Assembly: GCF_004348995.1 (NCBI RefSeq)
Contig: NZ_SMKQ01000032.1
Location: 1-56,269, forward strand
Source of the DNA: Nonomuraea terrae
GTDB taxonomy: Bacteria; Actinomycetota; Actinomycetes; Streptosporangiales; Streptosporangiaceae
Direction: 5' to 3'
Length of the DNA stretch: 56,269 bases
Position 1 is the stretch's first letter. Every line of letters begins with the position of its first letter. The notes beneath the pieces were generated by a model that saw nothing but the letters and a program-made list of their open reading frames with translations, did not search any database and was not told where the DNA came from. A program made the position numbers and the translations under genes. Of this stretch, positions 8,249 through 16,679 are shown piece by piece.

Positions 8249-9568
8249 GTGAAGGACAGTGACTGGAACGTGCAGACGCGGTTGCTGGCCGGCGGCACGT
8301 CCGGCCGAACGGGGCCCGAGATCCGGCCGGTGGCCTGGCCGGTGTACGAGACGGCCTCTTTCGAACTGCCAGGCGTCGCCGAGGCGGGAGTGCTCTACGG
8401 CGAGGACGCGCTCGGCGAGGCGTTCACCTACAGCCGTTACGCCAATCCCACCTGTGCCGAGCTGGAGCGGCGGGTCAGCACCCTGGAAGAGGGCGTGGGC
8501 GCGGTCGCGACCGGCTCCGGCATGGCCGCGATCGCGCTGAGCGTTCTCAACCTGTGTCAGGCTGGCGACAGCCTGGTCTGCTCCTCGGACGTGTACGGCA
8601 GCACCCATGCGCTGTTCGCCCACACCCTGCGCCGATGGGGCATCGAGACCCGATTCGTCGACGGATGCGATCCGCAGGCGTTCGCGCGCGCCGCGGACCA
8701 CACCACCCGTGCGCTGTACGGCGAGACGATGCCGAACCCGTCCCTGCGCACATTCCCGATCCGGCAGGTCGCCGACGTCGCCGACCGGATCGGCGTACCG
8801 CTGATCGTGGACAACACGTGCGCGCCGGTGCTGTGCCGCCCCGGACGGCACGGCGCTGCCGTGGTGGTCCATTCGGCCACCAAGTACATCGGCGGTCACG
8901 GCACCGCCCTCGGCGGGGTCATCGTCGACACGGGCCGTTTCGCCTGGGGCGCCGCCGGCACTCGGTTGCCGCTGCTCACCGAACCCGATCCCGCCTACCG
9001 AGGGCAGGTGTGGACCACGCTCGCCGGCGCCCGAAACTCCAGCGCGTACCTGGTGCGACTGCGACGGACGCTCATGCGCGATCTCGGGCCCGCTCTCGCC
9101 GCCTCGGCGGCGAGCCGGCTGGTGCAGGGCATCCAGACGTTGCCGCTGAGAATGGCCCGCCACTGTGACACCGCCCGTGTGATCGCCTCGCACCTGCACG
9201 GCCATCCGGCGCTGCGCCGCGTCAACCACCCGTCTTTGCACAGCGGTGACGACGCCCGGCGTGCCCGGCGCTATCTCGGCGGCCGGGGCGGGCTGATCGG
9301 CCTCGAACTCGCCGGTGGCTATGCAGCGGCCGCCGACTTCGTGTCACGCCTGCGGATAGTGCGCCACGTGGTCAACCTCGGTGACGTCCGAACCCTGATC
9401 ACCCACCCGGCCGGCACCACGCATTCCCAGCTCGGCGCCGAGGAACTGGCCTCGCTGGGCATCTCCCCAGGCTATGTACGGCTGTCGGTCGGACTCGAGG
9501 ACCCGGCCGATCTGATCCACGACCTCACCCAGGCGCTCAACTCCACCACCCTCCCGGAGCAGCCATGA
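8249..9568 (+). CDS. Cys/Met-metabolism PLP-dependent enzyme (gamma-lyase/sulfhydrylase type)
   Basis: About 440 aa, fold-type I PLP enzyme of the trans-sulfuration family. Seen are SRYANPTCAELERRVSTLE (substrate/PLP entry), GSGMAAIALSVL (phosphate loop), VDNTCAPVL and the Schiff-base lysine in HSATKYIGGHG. The position that is a cysteine in methionine gamma-lyases (YGC) reads YGS here, so cystathionine lyase/synthase, O-acetylhomoserine sulfhydrylase and methionine gamma-lyase activities all remain possible. The start is 8249 (GTG, leaderless) or 8237 (ATG). Its stop overlaps the ALDH start by four bases (ATGA), so the two are translationally coupled. The divergent Lrp gene is the likely regulator. 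Confidence 0.85.
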   Translation: MKDSDWNVQTRLLAGGTSGRTGPEIRPVAWPVYETASFELPGVAEAGVLYGEDALGEAFTYSRYANPTCAELERRVSTLEEGVGAVATGSGMAAIALSVLNLCQAGDSLVCSSDVYGSTHALFAHTLRRWGIETRFVDGCDPQAFARAADHTTRALYGETMPNPSLRTFPIRQVADVADRIGVPLIVDNTCAPVLCRPGRHGAAVVVHSATKYIGGHGTALGGVIVDTGRFAWGAAGTRLPLLTEPDPAYRGQVWTTLAGARNSSAYLVRLRRTLMRDLGPALAASAASRLVQGIQTLPLRMARHCDTARVIASHLHGHPALRRVNHPSLHSGDDARRARRYLGGRGGLIGLELAGGYAAAADFVSRLRIVRHVVNLGDVRTLITHPAGTTHSQLGAEELASLGISPGYVRLSVGLEDPADLIHDLTQALNSTTLPEQP

Positions 9569-11106
9569 CCGGCCCCATGACCGACCACGCATACACCGAG
9601 CCGACAGACACGATGGACGCGGCACTCGCGTCGATCAGTCTGCGCGGCACGCCCTTCATCGACGGTGTGCGCACGTCCTCCAAGGACGGAGCCACCTTCG
9701 CCGACCACAGCCCGATCGACGGCCGGATTCTGCTTGAGGTCAGCGCCTGCGACGCCGCGGACGTCGACGTCGCCGTGCGAGCTGCCCGGCGGGCCTTCGA
9801 CGACGGCCGCTGGCGCGACCAGCCGCCGGGGGCGCGCAAGCGCGTGCTCCTCGCCTGGGCCGACCTCCTCGAGGCACACGCCGACGAACTCGCGCTGACC
9901 GAGTCGCTGGATGTGGGCAAGCCCATCACCGACGCCCGTACGGTCGACGTTCCGGCCGCCATCCGGGCCGTCCGCTGGTACGCCGAGGCGATCGACAAGG
10001 TGTACGGCGAGACCGCGCCCACCGGCGGCGACGTACTGGCGACCGTCACACGCGAGCCGATCGGGGTGGTCGGATGCGTGACCCCCTGGAACTTCCCCCT
10101 GTACATGGCCTGCCTGAAGCTCGGGCCTGCCCTGGCGGCCGGCTGCTCCGTCGTGCTCAAGCCCGCCGAGCAGTCACCCCTCAGCGCGCTGCGCGCCGCC
10201 GAGCTCGCCGTCGAGGCCGGCCTACCGGCCGGCGTGCTCAACGTCGTCCCTGGGCTCGGCGAGACCGCCGGGCAGGCCCTCGGCCGTCACCCCGGCGTGG
10301 ACGCTCTCGCCTTCACCGGCTCCACCCAGGTCGGCAAGCTCTTCCTGCGCTACTCCGGGGAGAGCAACATGAAACGAGTCAGCCTCGAATGCGGTGGCAA
10401 GACACCGCACATCGTCATGGCGGACGTCCAGGACCTCCAGACCATCGCGCGAGCCGTGACGTGGGGAATCTTTTTCAACGCCGGCCAGGTGTGCAACGCC
10501 GGATCCCGCCTCCTGGTCGACCGGCGCGTCAAGCATGGATTGCTCGAGCACATCACCGCCCAGGCCCGCGCCATCCGGCTCGGCGACCCTCTCGACCCGG
10601 CGACCGAGCTCGGCGCCGTCATTGACCACGACAGCAGGGACGGCATCCTCGCTCGGGTGCGCGAGGCCCAGGACGCCGGCGGGCGCCTGGTGCTCGGCGG
10701 CGGCGCCGCCCGCGTGGAGACCGGTGGCGCCTACGTCGAACCCACCATCGTCGATCAGGTCGGCAACGGCACCCGGCTCGCCCAGGAAGAGGTGTTCGGC
10801 CCGGTGCTGGCCGTCATCGACTTCGACGGCCCCGAGCAGGCGATCGAGCTCGCCAACGCCTCGACCTACGGCCTTGCCGCCGCGGTCTGGACGCAGGACA
10901 TCGACGTGGCGCTCAACGCCGCCCGGCGACTGCGGAGCGGGACCGTCTGGATCAACAACTTCGACGACAGTGACATCACCACACCGTGGGGCGGATTTCA
11001 GCAGTCCGGCATCGGCCGCGACAAGTCGCTCCATGCGCTGGACAAATACACGGAGCTGAAGACCACCTGGATCAGCATCAGACACAACCGCCAGGCCAGG
11101 GTCTGA
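9565..11106 (+). CDS. NAD(P)-dependent aldehyde dehydrogenase
   Basis: 513 aa class 1/2-type ALDH, closest in style to PuuC/betaine aldehyde dehydrogenases. The catalytic cysteine is in GQVCNAGSRLL, the general-base glutamate in LECGGKTPHIV, and the N-terminal dinucleotide region includes VTPWNFPLYMA and FTGSTQVGK. It oxidises an aldehyde to an acid; the substrate cannot be read from sequence. ATGA overlap with the PLP enzyme suggests that its substrate comes from the same pathway, e.g. an aldehyde formed downstream of an amino acid. Confidence 0.9.
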   Translation: MTGPMTDHAYTEPTDTMDAALASISLRGTPFIDGVRTSSKDGATFADHSPIDGRILLEVSACDAADVDVAVRAARRAFDDGRWRDQPPGARKRVLLAWADLLEAHADELALTESLDVGKPITDARTVDVPAAIRAVRWYAEAIDKVYGETAPTGGDVLATVTREPIGVVGCVTPWNFPLYMACLKLGPALAAGCSVVLKPAEQSPLSALRAAELAVEAGLPAGVLNVVPGLGETAGQALGRHPGVDALAFTGSTQVGKLFLRYSGESNMKRVSLECGGKTPHIVMADVQDLQTIARAVTWGIFFNAGQVCNAGSRLLVDRRVKHGLLEHITAQARAIRLGDPLDPATELGAVIDHDSRDGILARVREAQDAGGRLVLGGGAARVETGGAYVEPTIVDQVGNGTRLAQEEVFGPVLAVIDFDGPEQAIELANASTYGLAAAVWTQDIDVALNAARRLRSGTVWINNFDDSDITTPWGGFQQSGIGRDKSLHALDKYTELKTTWISIRHNRQARV

Positions 11107-11146
11107 GATCGCTGAGCGGTCCGATCTGCAGGGCGACCATACCCAA

Positions 11147-11257
11147 GGCGGTGCCGGTGAAGGTCGCCCTGTCGAACCCGGCTTCGCAGAAACGGCAGCC
11201 GGTCAGGTCGAAGCGGATGAGGGTGGCGCCGTCGAGGTCGAGGCGGATGTCGGGCCA
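11147..11257 (-). pseudogene. Pentapeptide-repeat protein fragment
   Basis: About 37 codons show the A(D/N)LxF-like pattern: IRLDLDGATLIRFDLTGCRF then CEAGFDRATFTGTA. No intact protein surrounds it; the frame runs straight into sequence antisense to the ALDH 3' end. Interpreted as a decayed pentapeptide-repeat gene. Confidence 0.5.
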
Positions 11258-11396
11258 GTGGCGACGGGCGGCTCCATGGCCGTCTACAGCCGGCAACTGG
11301 CCTGCTCGGCGTCGGAGGCGCACGCCATGGTCGAGGGGCCCCTCGCCTCGACGCGGCGCAGCGTCGCGGATGCAGCAGGTTTAGTCTGGTCGCACC

Positions 11397-11620
11397 TTCG
11401 TCAACAGCGACGTCGATCTTGGCAGAACCGTCCTGACGCTCGGTGGCTTCCTCGCCTCGGGCCTGGTGATCCCACCGATGATGGCCGGCCTGGTGCTGGT
11501 CGCCGGCGTTCCGGCGCTCGTCGCGCAGCTGGCCATGGCCAGGCGGCGGGCTGTGATGATGTCGGAAATCGCCCCCGCGCAGCGGCGAGGGATCATCTTC
11601 TGCTCGTCCTGGGCCACGGC
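11397..11620 (+). pseudogene. ABC transporter membrane-domain fragment
   Basis: The frame reads FVNSDVDLGRTVLTLGGFLA, two hydrophobic stretches, then VPALVAQLAMARRRAVMMSE and IAPAQRR. This is the TM4-5/coupling-helix part of fused ABC exporters (typical '..SPAERRE..' after the helix pair). No start, ATPase domain or remaining TM segments are present. It runs into the 3' end of the convergent TetR gene. Confidence 0.6.
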
Positions 11621-11629
11621 GCGGCGGAC

Positions 11630-12226
11630 TCAGTTGGTTTCAAGGGAGTCGAGCCAGGCGAGTAGGCGATCACCCTCGCGTTGCATGATCCCCGGGTCCC
11701 GCAGGGCGTTGGTCAGCAGGGACATGCCCTGGTAGGCGCCCACCAGGGTGAGCGCCAGGCCTTCGGGGTCCGGCTGGCCCAGCTCCCGGAATTGGCGCTC
11801 TACCCAGGTGAGCAAAAGCCGGATGACCTTGCCTGCTTCGACGTCCAAGCCGCCCTCCTTGCGTTTGTCCAGCTCGACGGCGAGTGTTCCGGTCGGGCAG
11901 CCGTAGCGGGCGGCGAGGTCGCGCTGGCTCACCCAGGCGTTGATCAGGCCTTTCAGGCGCTCGCGGGGGTCGGGGAGCTGGTCCAGGCGGCCGGTGAGCA
12001 GGTCCAGTTGCCGTGCGTGCTCCGACAGTGCGGCGGCGACGAGCTCGGCTTTGGTCTTGAAGTAGTAGTACACGTTGCCCACGGGGACCTCGGCCATCCG
12101 CGCGATGTCAGCGATGGTGGTGCGCTCGGCGCCCTGCTGGTGCACGACTTCGGCCGCGGCCCTCATGAGCCGCTCCCGCTTGGCGCCGGCCGCCCGGACT
12201 CGGGCGGACCCTTTCAAGTCAGTCAT
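11630..12226 (-). CDS. TetR-family transcriptional regulator
   Basis: 198 aa. The HTH reads TTIADIARMAEVPVGNVYYY followed by FKTKAELVAA; the C-terminal domain resembles TetR_C_16/AcrR-like repressors with a GCPTGTLAVEL segment. The ATG at 12226 (MTDLKGSARV) is chosen because TATAGT lies seven bases upstream (leaderless) and the longer start at 12253 has no signal. It diverges from an NmrA-like reductase, and palindromes sit over its start and in the shared 84 bp gap, which predicts control of both genes. Confidence 0.9.
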   Translation of the reverse strand: MTDLKGSARVRAAGAKRERLMRAAAEVVHQQGAERTTIADIARMAEVPVGNVYYYFKTKAELVAAALSEHARQLDLLTGRLDQLPDPRERLKGLINAWVSQRDLAARYGCPTGTLAVELDKRKEGGLDVEAGKVIRLLLTWVERQFRELGQPDPEGLALTLVGAYQGMSLLTNALRDPGIMQREGDRLLAWLDSLETN

Positions 12227-12239
12227 CTGACTAACTATA
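12221..12239 (-). promoter_or_regulatory. Leaderless TetR promoter with overlapping operator half
   Basis: The minus-strand -10 TATAGT (12234-12239) is seven bases from the ATG at 12226. AGTCA-TC-TGACT (12221-12232) forms an inverted repeat over the start codon and repeats the arm sequence of the larger palindrome at 12264-12287. Confidence 0.5.
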
Positions 12240-12263
12240 CGACTCCCGTCCATGCTAGGTCTC

Positions 12264-12287
12264 AGTCAGTCAGTCGACTAACTAACT
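12264..12287. promoter_or_regulatory. 24 bp near-perfect palindromic operator
   Basis: The centre AGTCGACT extends to arms of repeated AGT(C/T) units with only two mismatched pairs over 24 bp. It lies between the divergent TetR gene and the NmrA-like reductase, 24 bp ahead of the reductase ATG. This is the expected place for the TetR repressor to bind. Confidence 0.6.
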
Positions 12288-12310
12288 ACTCGCGAATCGA
12301 GGAATTCGTC

Positions 12311-13144
12311 ATGATCGTTGTCACGGGAGCCACAGGAAATGTCGGCCGCACGTTGGTCCGCATCCTCGCCGAGCAGGGGCACGAGGTGACCGCCGCCTCC
12401 CGCCGCGTCACCGATGGCGACGTGCCGCCCGGCGTCCGCGCGGTCGCCGCCGACCTCTCCCGGCCGTCCGCCGACGTGCCCTCCGCGGCGGACGCGGTCT
12501 TCCTGCTCGTCGGCGGGGACTTGATGATGGCCGGCGACCCCGCTCGGGTCGTCGCCCCGTTCGCCGGTTCCGGAAAGATCGTCCTGCTCTCTTCCCAGGG
12601 AGTGGCCACCCGCCCGGACTCCTTGTCACACGGGCGGGCCTTCGCCGCTTTCGAACAGGTCGTCATGGATTCCGGCACCGACTGGACCATCCTGCGCCCC
12701 GGCGGCTTCGCCTCCAACGCCTACGCCTGGGCCTCGGCCATCAAGGCGACCCGCACGATCGCCGCGCCCTTCGGCGAGGTGGGCCTCCCCGTCATCGACC
12801 CCGGCGACATCGCCGCCGTGGCCGCCGCCACCCTGACTCAGCCGGGCCACACGAACGCGATCTACGAACTGACCGGCCCCATGCCAACCACCCCACGCCA
12901 GCGCGCGGCCGCCATCGGAGACGCCATCGGCGAGCCTGTCACCTTCATCGACCAGACCCGGGAAGAGGCCCACGCCCAGATGCTCACGTTCATGCCCGCT
13001 CCGGTGGCCGACACCACCCTTGACATTCTCGGCACCCCCACCGTCCGCGAACAGACCGTCAGCCCTGATGTCCAAAAGATCCTCGGCCGTGCTCCCGCCA
13101 CCTTCGCCGACTGGGCCAAGCGCAACGCCGCGGCCTTCCGCTGA
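12311..13144 (+). CDS. NmrA-like NAD(P)-binding oxidoreductase (atypical SDR)
   Basis: 277 aa. The N-terminal TGATGNVGRTLVRIL is the GxxGxxG Rossmann motif; VLLSSQGVATRPDSLSHGRA is followed by the ILRPGGFASNAYAW strand typical of NmrA/QOR2-like quinone oxidoreductases and isoflavone-reductase-like proteins. It lacks the classic YxxxK catalytic pair, as atypical SDRs often do. The ATG at 12311 has GAGGAATTC ahead of it. Divergent TetR plus operator suggests inducible detoxification of an electrophile or quinone (inference). Confidence 0.85.
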   Translation: MIVVTGATGNVGRTLVRILAEQGHEVTAASRRVTDGDVPPGVRAVAADLSRPSADVPSAADAVFLLVGGDLMMAGDPARVVAPFAGSGKIVLLSSQGVATRPDSLSHGRAFAAFEQVVMDSGTDWTILRPGGFASNAYAWASAIKATRTIAAPFGEVGLPVIDPGDIAAVAAATLTQPGHTNAIYELTGPMPTTPRQRAAAIGDAIGEPVTFIDQTREEAHAQMLTFMPAPVADTTLDILGTPTVREQTVSPDVQKILGRAPATFADWAKRNAAAFR

Positions 13145-13319
13145 TGCCATGGCCCTGTCGAGCGCTTGAGTCGGGACCTTTTCCAGGTGATTTCAAAGGC
13201 GTGGCGGCCACGACTTCATGCGCGATGGCGTCACGATGAGAGGACTGGGGGCAGTGTTCCGGCGGCCACAGCCCGGACGCGGCTGCCAGGGGGGCGGAAA
13301 CCCGGTCCTCGTTCGCTCC

Positions 13320-13982
13320 CGGTTGTCCTGCGGGCGCTGAGCCGCTGCTCTCTGCCGAACTCCGACCCCTTGCCGGGCCGGACCGAGCTGGGTAATGGCT
13401 TCGGAGCTGCCTTCCACGTCATCGATGAAGCCCCGGCCGCGCTCGTCCTCGAAGGCGTTCTCTTGAAAATGGTCGATTGACCCGAAGCTCAACACCTGCT
13501 CGCCGATGGCGGAGCGGAGGGCTCCAGCGTCGGCAACCGCTCGGGAAACTGGTCGAGCCAGGGGTTGGTGAAGTCGCCGGCCTCGACGGGGAAGTCGACG
13601 GCGACGAAGGCCCGCACCAGGTCGGGCCGGCGGGCGGCGAGCTGGTAGGCGTTGATTGCACCCAGGGAATGGCCGATGAGGATCGCAGGGCCGATCCGAG
13701 CGTCTCGATGACGTTTGTGGTGTCGGCGAGGAATGCCTCTCGTCCGTAGTCTCCGGGCTCGTCCGACAGGCCATGACCACGCTGATCGAGTCCGATGACG
13801 CGCCAGTCAGGGCCGAGGTGTTCGGCGAGGGTCATCCATACGCGTCCGCGCCCGAAGGCGCCGTGGAGGGCGAGTATCGGGTGGCCGGTGCCTTCGCTGT
13901 CGACGTAGGCGAGGCGGACGTATCTGCCGGCGTCGACTGGCCAAACTCTGACTCCGTCAGGAACTCTTCGAGTCTGCTGCAA
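13320..13982 (-). pseudogene. Alpha/beta hydrolase, broken by two frameshifts
   Basis: Three frames together rebuild a hydrolase. The N-terminus is in one frame (HPILALHGAFGRGRVWMTLA, then WRVIGLDQRGHGLSDEP). The nucleophile elbow ILIGHSLGAINAYQLAARRP is in the next, after a one-base deletion near 13692. The cap region LRSAIGEQVLSFGSIDHF is in the third, after a shift near 13528. The catalytic His region is not seen. It lies just downstream of the ABM gene on the same strand. Recent decay is likely, since each piece is still well preserved. Confidence 0.75.
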
Positions 13983-13991
13983 GCCCTCCGG

Positions 13992-14321
13992 TCAGGCCAC
14001 GATGGCCGGATAGGGACTCCTCATCGCGCCGAAGTAGGCCTCGGGCGCTCCTTCGATGTGCTCAGGCAGGGCGTCCATGAAGGCGCGCAGCAGTGGGGTC
14101 GCGTTGTGCCGGTCGAGGTCCTCCTGCGAACTCCAGACCTCATAGAGGAAGAAGCGGCCGTCCTCCTGCTCGTGGAGGTGGTACTGAAGGTTGCCCTCGT
14201 GCCCTCGAGACGGCTCGACGAGGTCCATCAGGAGCTTCCTGAACTCGTCGGCGTGTCCGGGCTTGGGGGTCAGGAATCCGTAGAGCGAAACGGGCGCCGG
14301 TGCAGTTGAAGTCGTCGTCAT
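13992..14321 (-). CDS. ABM-domain (YgiN-like) monooxygenase
   Basis: 109 aa dimeric alpha+beta barrel protein of the antibiotic-biosynthesis monooxygenase family: PVSLYGFLTPKPGHADEFRK at the N-terminus and FFLYEVWSSQEDLDRHNATP in the middle. Relatives oxidise quinols or remove reactive aldehydes and quinones without a cofactor. The ATG at 14321 is set by a leaderless promoter. It diverges from a MerR gene, and its promoter has the stretched spacer with a central palindrome expected for a MerR-activated gene. Confidence 0.85.
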   Translation of the reverse strand: MTTTSTAPAPVSLYGFLTPKPGHADEFRKLLMDLVEPSRGHEGNLQYHLHEQEDGRFFLYEVWSSQEDLDRHNATPLLRAFMDALPEHIEGAPEAYFGAMRSPYPAIVA

Positions 14322-14328
14322 GTGAGCA

Positions 14329-14360
14329 ACGTTAGGATGTGACACCGGTGTCAGATTCAA
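14329..14360 (-). promoter_or_regulatory. MerR-type promoter of the ABM gene with 14 bp palindrome
   Basis: The minus strand has -35 TTGAAT (14355-14360), a 20 bp spacer and -10 TAACGT (14329-14334), then seven bases to the ATG at 14321. The spacer contains the perfect palindrome TGACACCGGTGTCA (14340-14353). MerR-family activators bind a dyad between overlong-spaced -35 and -10 elements (19-20 bp), which this matches closely. Confidence 0.7.
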
Positions 14361-14385
14361 GCCGCTGTCCTATGAGGTGGGTCAC

Positions 14386-14745
14386 ATGAAGATCGGGGAG
14401 CTGTCCCGCGAAACAGGCGTGGCCGTACGTCTCCTGCGCTACTACGAGGCTCAGGGGCTGCTCACCTCCCGCCGCAGCGAGGGCGGCCACCGCCATTACG
14501 ATCCCGAGGCCCCCGCCACCGTCGCCCGCATCCGTACCCTGCTCGCCGCCGGGCTCCCTACCAAGGTCATCCGCGATCTTATGCCCTGCTTCGTCGGCGA
14601 CGGCACCGAGCTCCAGGCATGCGTTCTCGATCACCTCAGAACCCAGTACGCCGAGCTTGACTCCCGCATAGCCGACCTCACCCAAGCCCGCACCGCTCTG
14701 GGCGACATCCTCGAAGCCTCCGCCCGAGCACTCACCCGCATCTGA
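14386..14745 (+). CDS. MerR-family transcriptional regulator
   Basis: 119 aa. The N-terminal MerR HTH MKIGELSRETGVAVRLLRYY and EAQGLLTSRRSEGGHRHY is followed by a long dimerisation helix. One Cys (LMPCFVGDG) and a second (LQACVLDHL) are present but not in a SoxR [2Fe-2S] pattern, so a thiol or small-molecule sensor is possible. The ATG at 14386 follows GAGG by eight bases; an in-frame GTG at 14377 is less likely. It diverges from the ABM gene. Confidence 0.9.
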   Translation: MKIGELSRETGVAVRLLRYYEAQGLLTSRRSEGGHRHYDPEAPATVARIRTLLAAGLPTKVIRDLMPCFVGDGTELQACVLDHLRTQYAELDSRIADLTQARTALGDILEASARALTRI

Positions 14746-14799
14746 ACCGGCCGTCACGCGTCGGGAAGCCGTGACCGAGCCTGCGTCAAACACCGGTGA

Positions 14800-15189
14800 T
14801 CAACCTACAGAACAGATGATCAACCACCATTGCTGGGAGATGCCGGAGTTCGGCCGCCACAGCCCCTGGACCACGTGGGCCGCGATGCCCCCGGCCGCCA
14901 CCGCCGCGGCGACGGGGAAGCGCCTGCGCTGGGCCACCTGCAGCGCCCCCATCGTCGCCGCCGCAGTGGCCACGGGAGAGATGGTGGCCAGGAGGGTCGC
15001 AGCCAGTGCCCCCGAGGCCGGCCACCACAGCTGGGCGAGCGCCGCGACCAAGCTCACCGCCGCAACGACGACGTCCAGCCCCCACATGGGCCCGCCGACC
15101 AGGCTCCACAGCGTCAGGGCGCTCAGGCCACCCATTCCGAGGACCACGCCGGCCATCGCGATCGGGTACGAAGGTCGGATCTTGCTCAC
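14800..15189 (-). pseudogene. Membrane N-terminus of a sensor histidine kinase, truncated
   Basis: About 129 codons with a GTG start give four hydrophobic segments (e.g. MAGVVLGMGGLSALTLWSLV, VAAVSLVAALAQLWW, LAATLLATISPVATAAATMG), ending in VVQGLWRPNSGISQQWWLII. This matches the membrane input region of DesK-like actinobacterial kinases, but the frame stops before any dimerisation or ATPase domain. Its neighbours DUF6069 and a DrrAB-like exporter are typical partners of such kinases. A small intact membrane protein is the alternative reading. Confidence 0.5.
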
Positions 15190-15320
15190 CGAGTCAGGGT
15201 GATCGCCAGGTCGCAGGCGCCGTCACCTACCAAAGGAGGACCCGTACCCCACCGGGGGAGAACACAGAGCGACCGCTCGCCCGATGTGGCGGATCGGGCG
15301 AGCAGGCGAAGCTGACGAGC

Positions 15321-15698
15321 ATGAACACCTCAGCCAAGCGAATCCTCCTCACCGTCGCCGGCGCCCCCGCGGCCGCCCTGGCCGTCTGGGCCCTGGCCGT
15401 GCCGGTCGCCGGAACCACTCTGACCGTGCGCATGGGCGTCGGCACGCAGGCGATCGAACCGGGATTGGTCCTGGTGGTGAGCCTGCTGGTCGGGCTGGCA
15501 GGCTGGGCGCTGCTGGCGGTCCTGGAGCGGTTCGCGCCCCGGCCCGCCCGGATCTGGACGATCGTCGCCCTGGCCGTACTCATCCTGTCCCTGCTCGGGC
15601 CGCTCGGCAGTGCCGTCGGTATCGCCACGATGCTGGTGCTGGTCCTGATGCACCTGGTCGTCGGCACCGTGCTCGTCCTGGGGCTGGCACGGCGATGA
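15321..15698 (+). CDS. DUF6069-family four-helix membrane protein
   Basis: 125 aa, four hydrophobic helices. The family signature VLERFAPRPARIWTIVALAV then ILSLLGPLG and LMHLVVGTVLVLGL is seen. The function of the family is unknown. The ATG at 15321 is the first residue compatible with helix 1. It lies 99 bp upstream of the ABC ATPase on the same strand and is probably in the same unit. Confidence 0.75.
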   Translation: MNTSAKRILLTVAGAPAAALAVWALAVPVAGTTLTVRMGVGTQAIEPGLVLVVSLLVGLAGWALLAVLERFAPRPARIWTIVALAVLILSLLGPLGSAVGIATMLVLVLMHLVVGTVLVLGLARR

Positions 15699-15797
15699 AC
15701 CCGTCCGGGCCCGTCATCCGCCAACCAGGCGCGGGCGGCGCGCCCTCGACCATTCGCACCCCGCTGGACAACGCTGACACGGCACAGGAGACATGAC

Positions 15798-16679
15798 ATG
15801 ACCGTCCTCGCCAGAGCGATCGATGCCACCCGCCGCTACGGTGACGTGCTCGCGCTCGACCGCGTCTCCCTCGACATCAGGGCGGGCGAGCTGATCGGGC
15901 TGCTGGGCCCGAACGGCGCCGGCAAGTCCACCCTCATCAACCTCTTCGTAGGGCTGCGCCGGCCGACGTCGGGCACGATGGAACTGCTCGGCGGCTCGCC
16001 TTCCGACCCTGCCGTACGGCGGAGCATCGGCGTGACCCCCCAGGAGACCGGGCTGCCGGAGTCGCTGCGTGTCGGCGAGATCGTCGACTTCGTCTCCGCG
16101 CACTTTCCCGAGCGCTACGGTACGGCGGAGCTGCTGGCCAGGTTCGGCCTCGGTGACCTGGTCAAGCGGCAGGTCGGGGGACTGTCCGGCGGGCAGAAGC
16201 GCCGTCTGGCGGTGGCGCTGGCCTTCGCGGGCCGGCCGCGGCTGGTGTTCCTCGACGAGCCCACCACCGGGCTGGACGTGGAGGCCAGGCGAACCCTGTG
16301 GGAGGGCATCAGGAGCTTCCACGCCGACGGCGGCACCGTGGTGCTGACCAGCCACTACCTGGAGGAGATCGAGGCGCTGGCGCAGCGGGTGGTGGTGATC
16401 GGCCTGGGCCGGGTGCTGGCCGACGGCACCGTGCAGGCCGTGCGCGACGTGGTGGGCGTGCGCCGGGTCTCCTTCGCAGCGCCGGCCGTACCAGATCTGC
16501 CCAGCATCATGCGGAGCTCGGTCGAGGACGGCCGGGTGCACCTGCTCACCACCGACTCCGACCTGCTGGTCACCGAGCTGGTGCGCGCCGGGACGGCCTT
16601 CGCCGACCTCGAGGTAAGGCCGACCTCTCTGGAAGAGGCCTTCATCACCATCACCTCCAAGGAGGAGGCACGTGCCTAA
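15798..16679 (+). CDS. ABC transporter ATP-binding protein (DrrA type)
   Basis: 293 aa ATPase of the daunorubicin-resistance/ABC-2 exporter class. Walker A is GPNGAGKST, the signature LSGGQKRR, Walker B LVFLDEPTTGLD, and the switch His is in LTSHYLEE; the C-terminal extension is typical of DrrA. AGGAGA lies ahead of the ATG at 15798. The stop overlaps the permease GTG start by eight bases. It likely exports a hydrophobic compound. Confidence 0.93.
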   Translation: MTVLARAIDATRRYGDVLALDRVSLDIRAGELIGLLGPNGAGKSTLINLFVGLRRPTSGTMELLGGSPSDPAVRRSIGVTPQETGLPESLRVGEIVDFVSAHFPERYGTAELLARFGLGDLVKRQVGGLSGGQKRRLAVALAFAGRPRLVFLDEPTTGLDVEARRTLWEGIRSFHADGGTVVLTSHYLEEIEALAQRVVVIGLGRVLADGTVQAVRDVVGVRRVSFAAPAVPDLPSIMRSSVEDGRVHLLTTDSDLLVTELVRAGTAFADLEVRPTSLEEAFITITSKEEARA

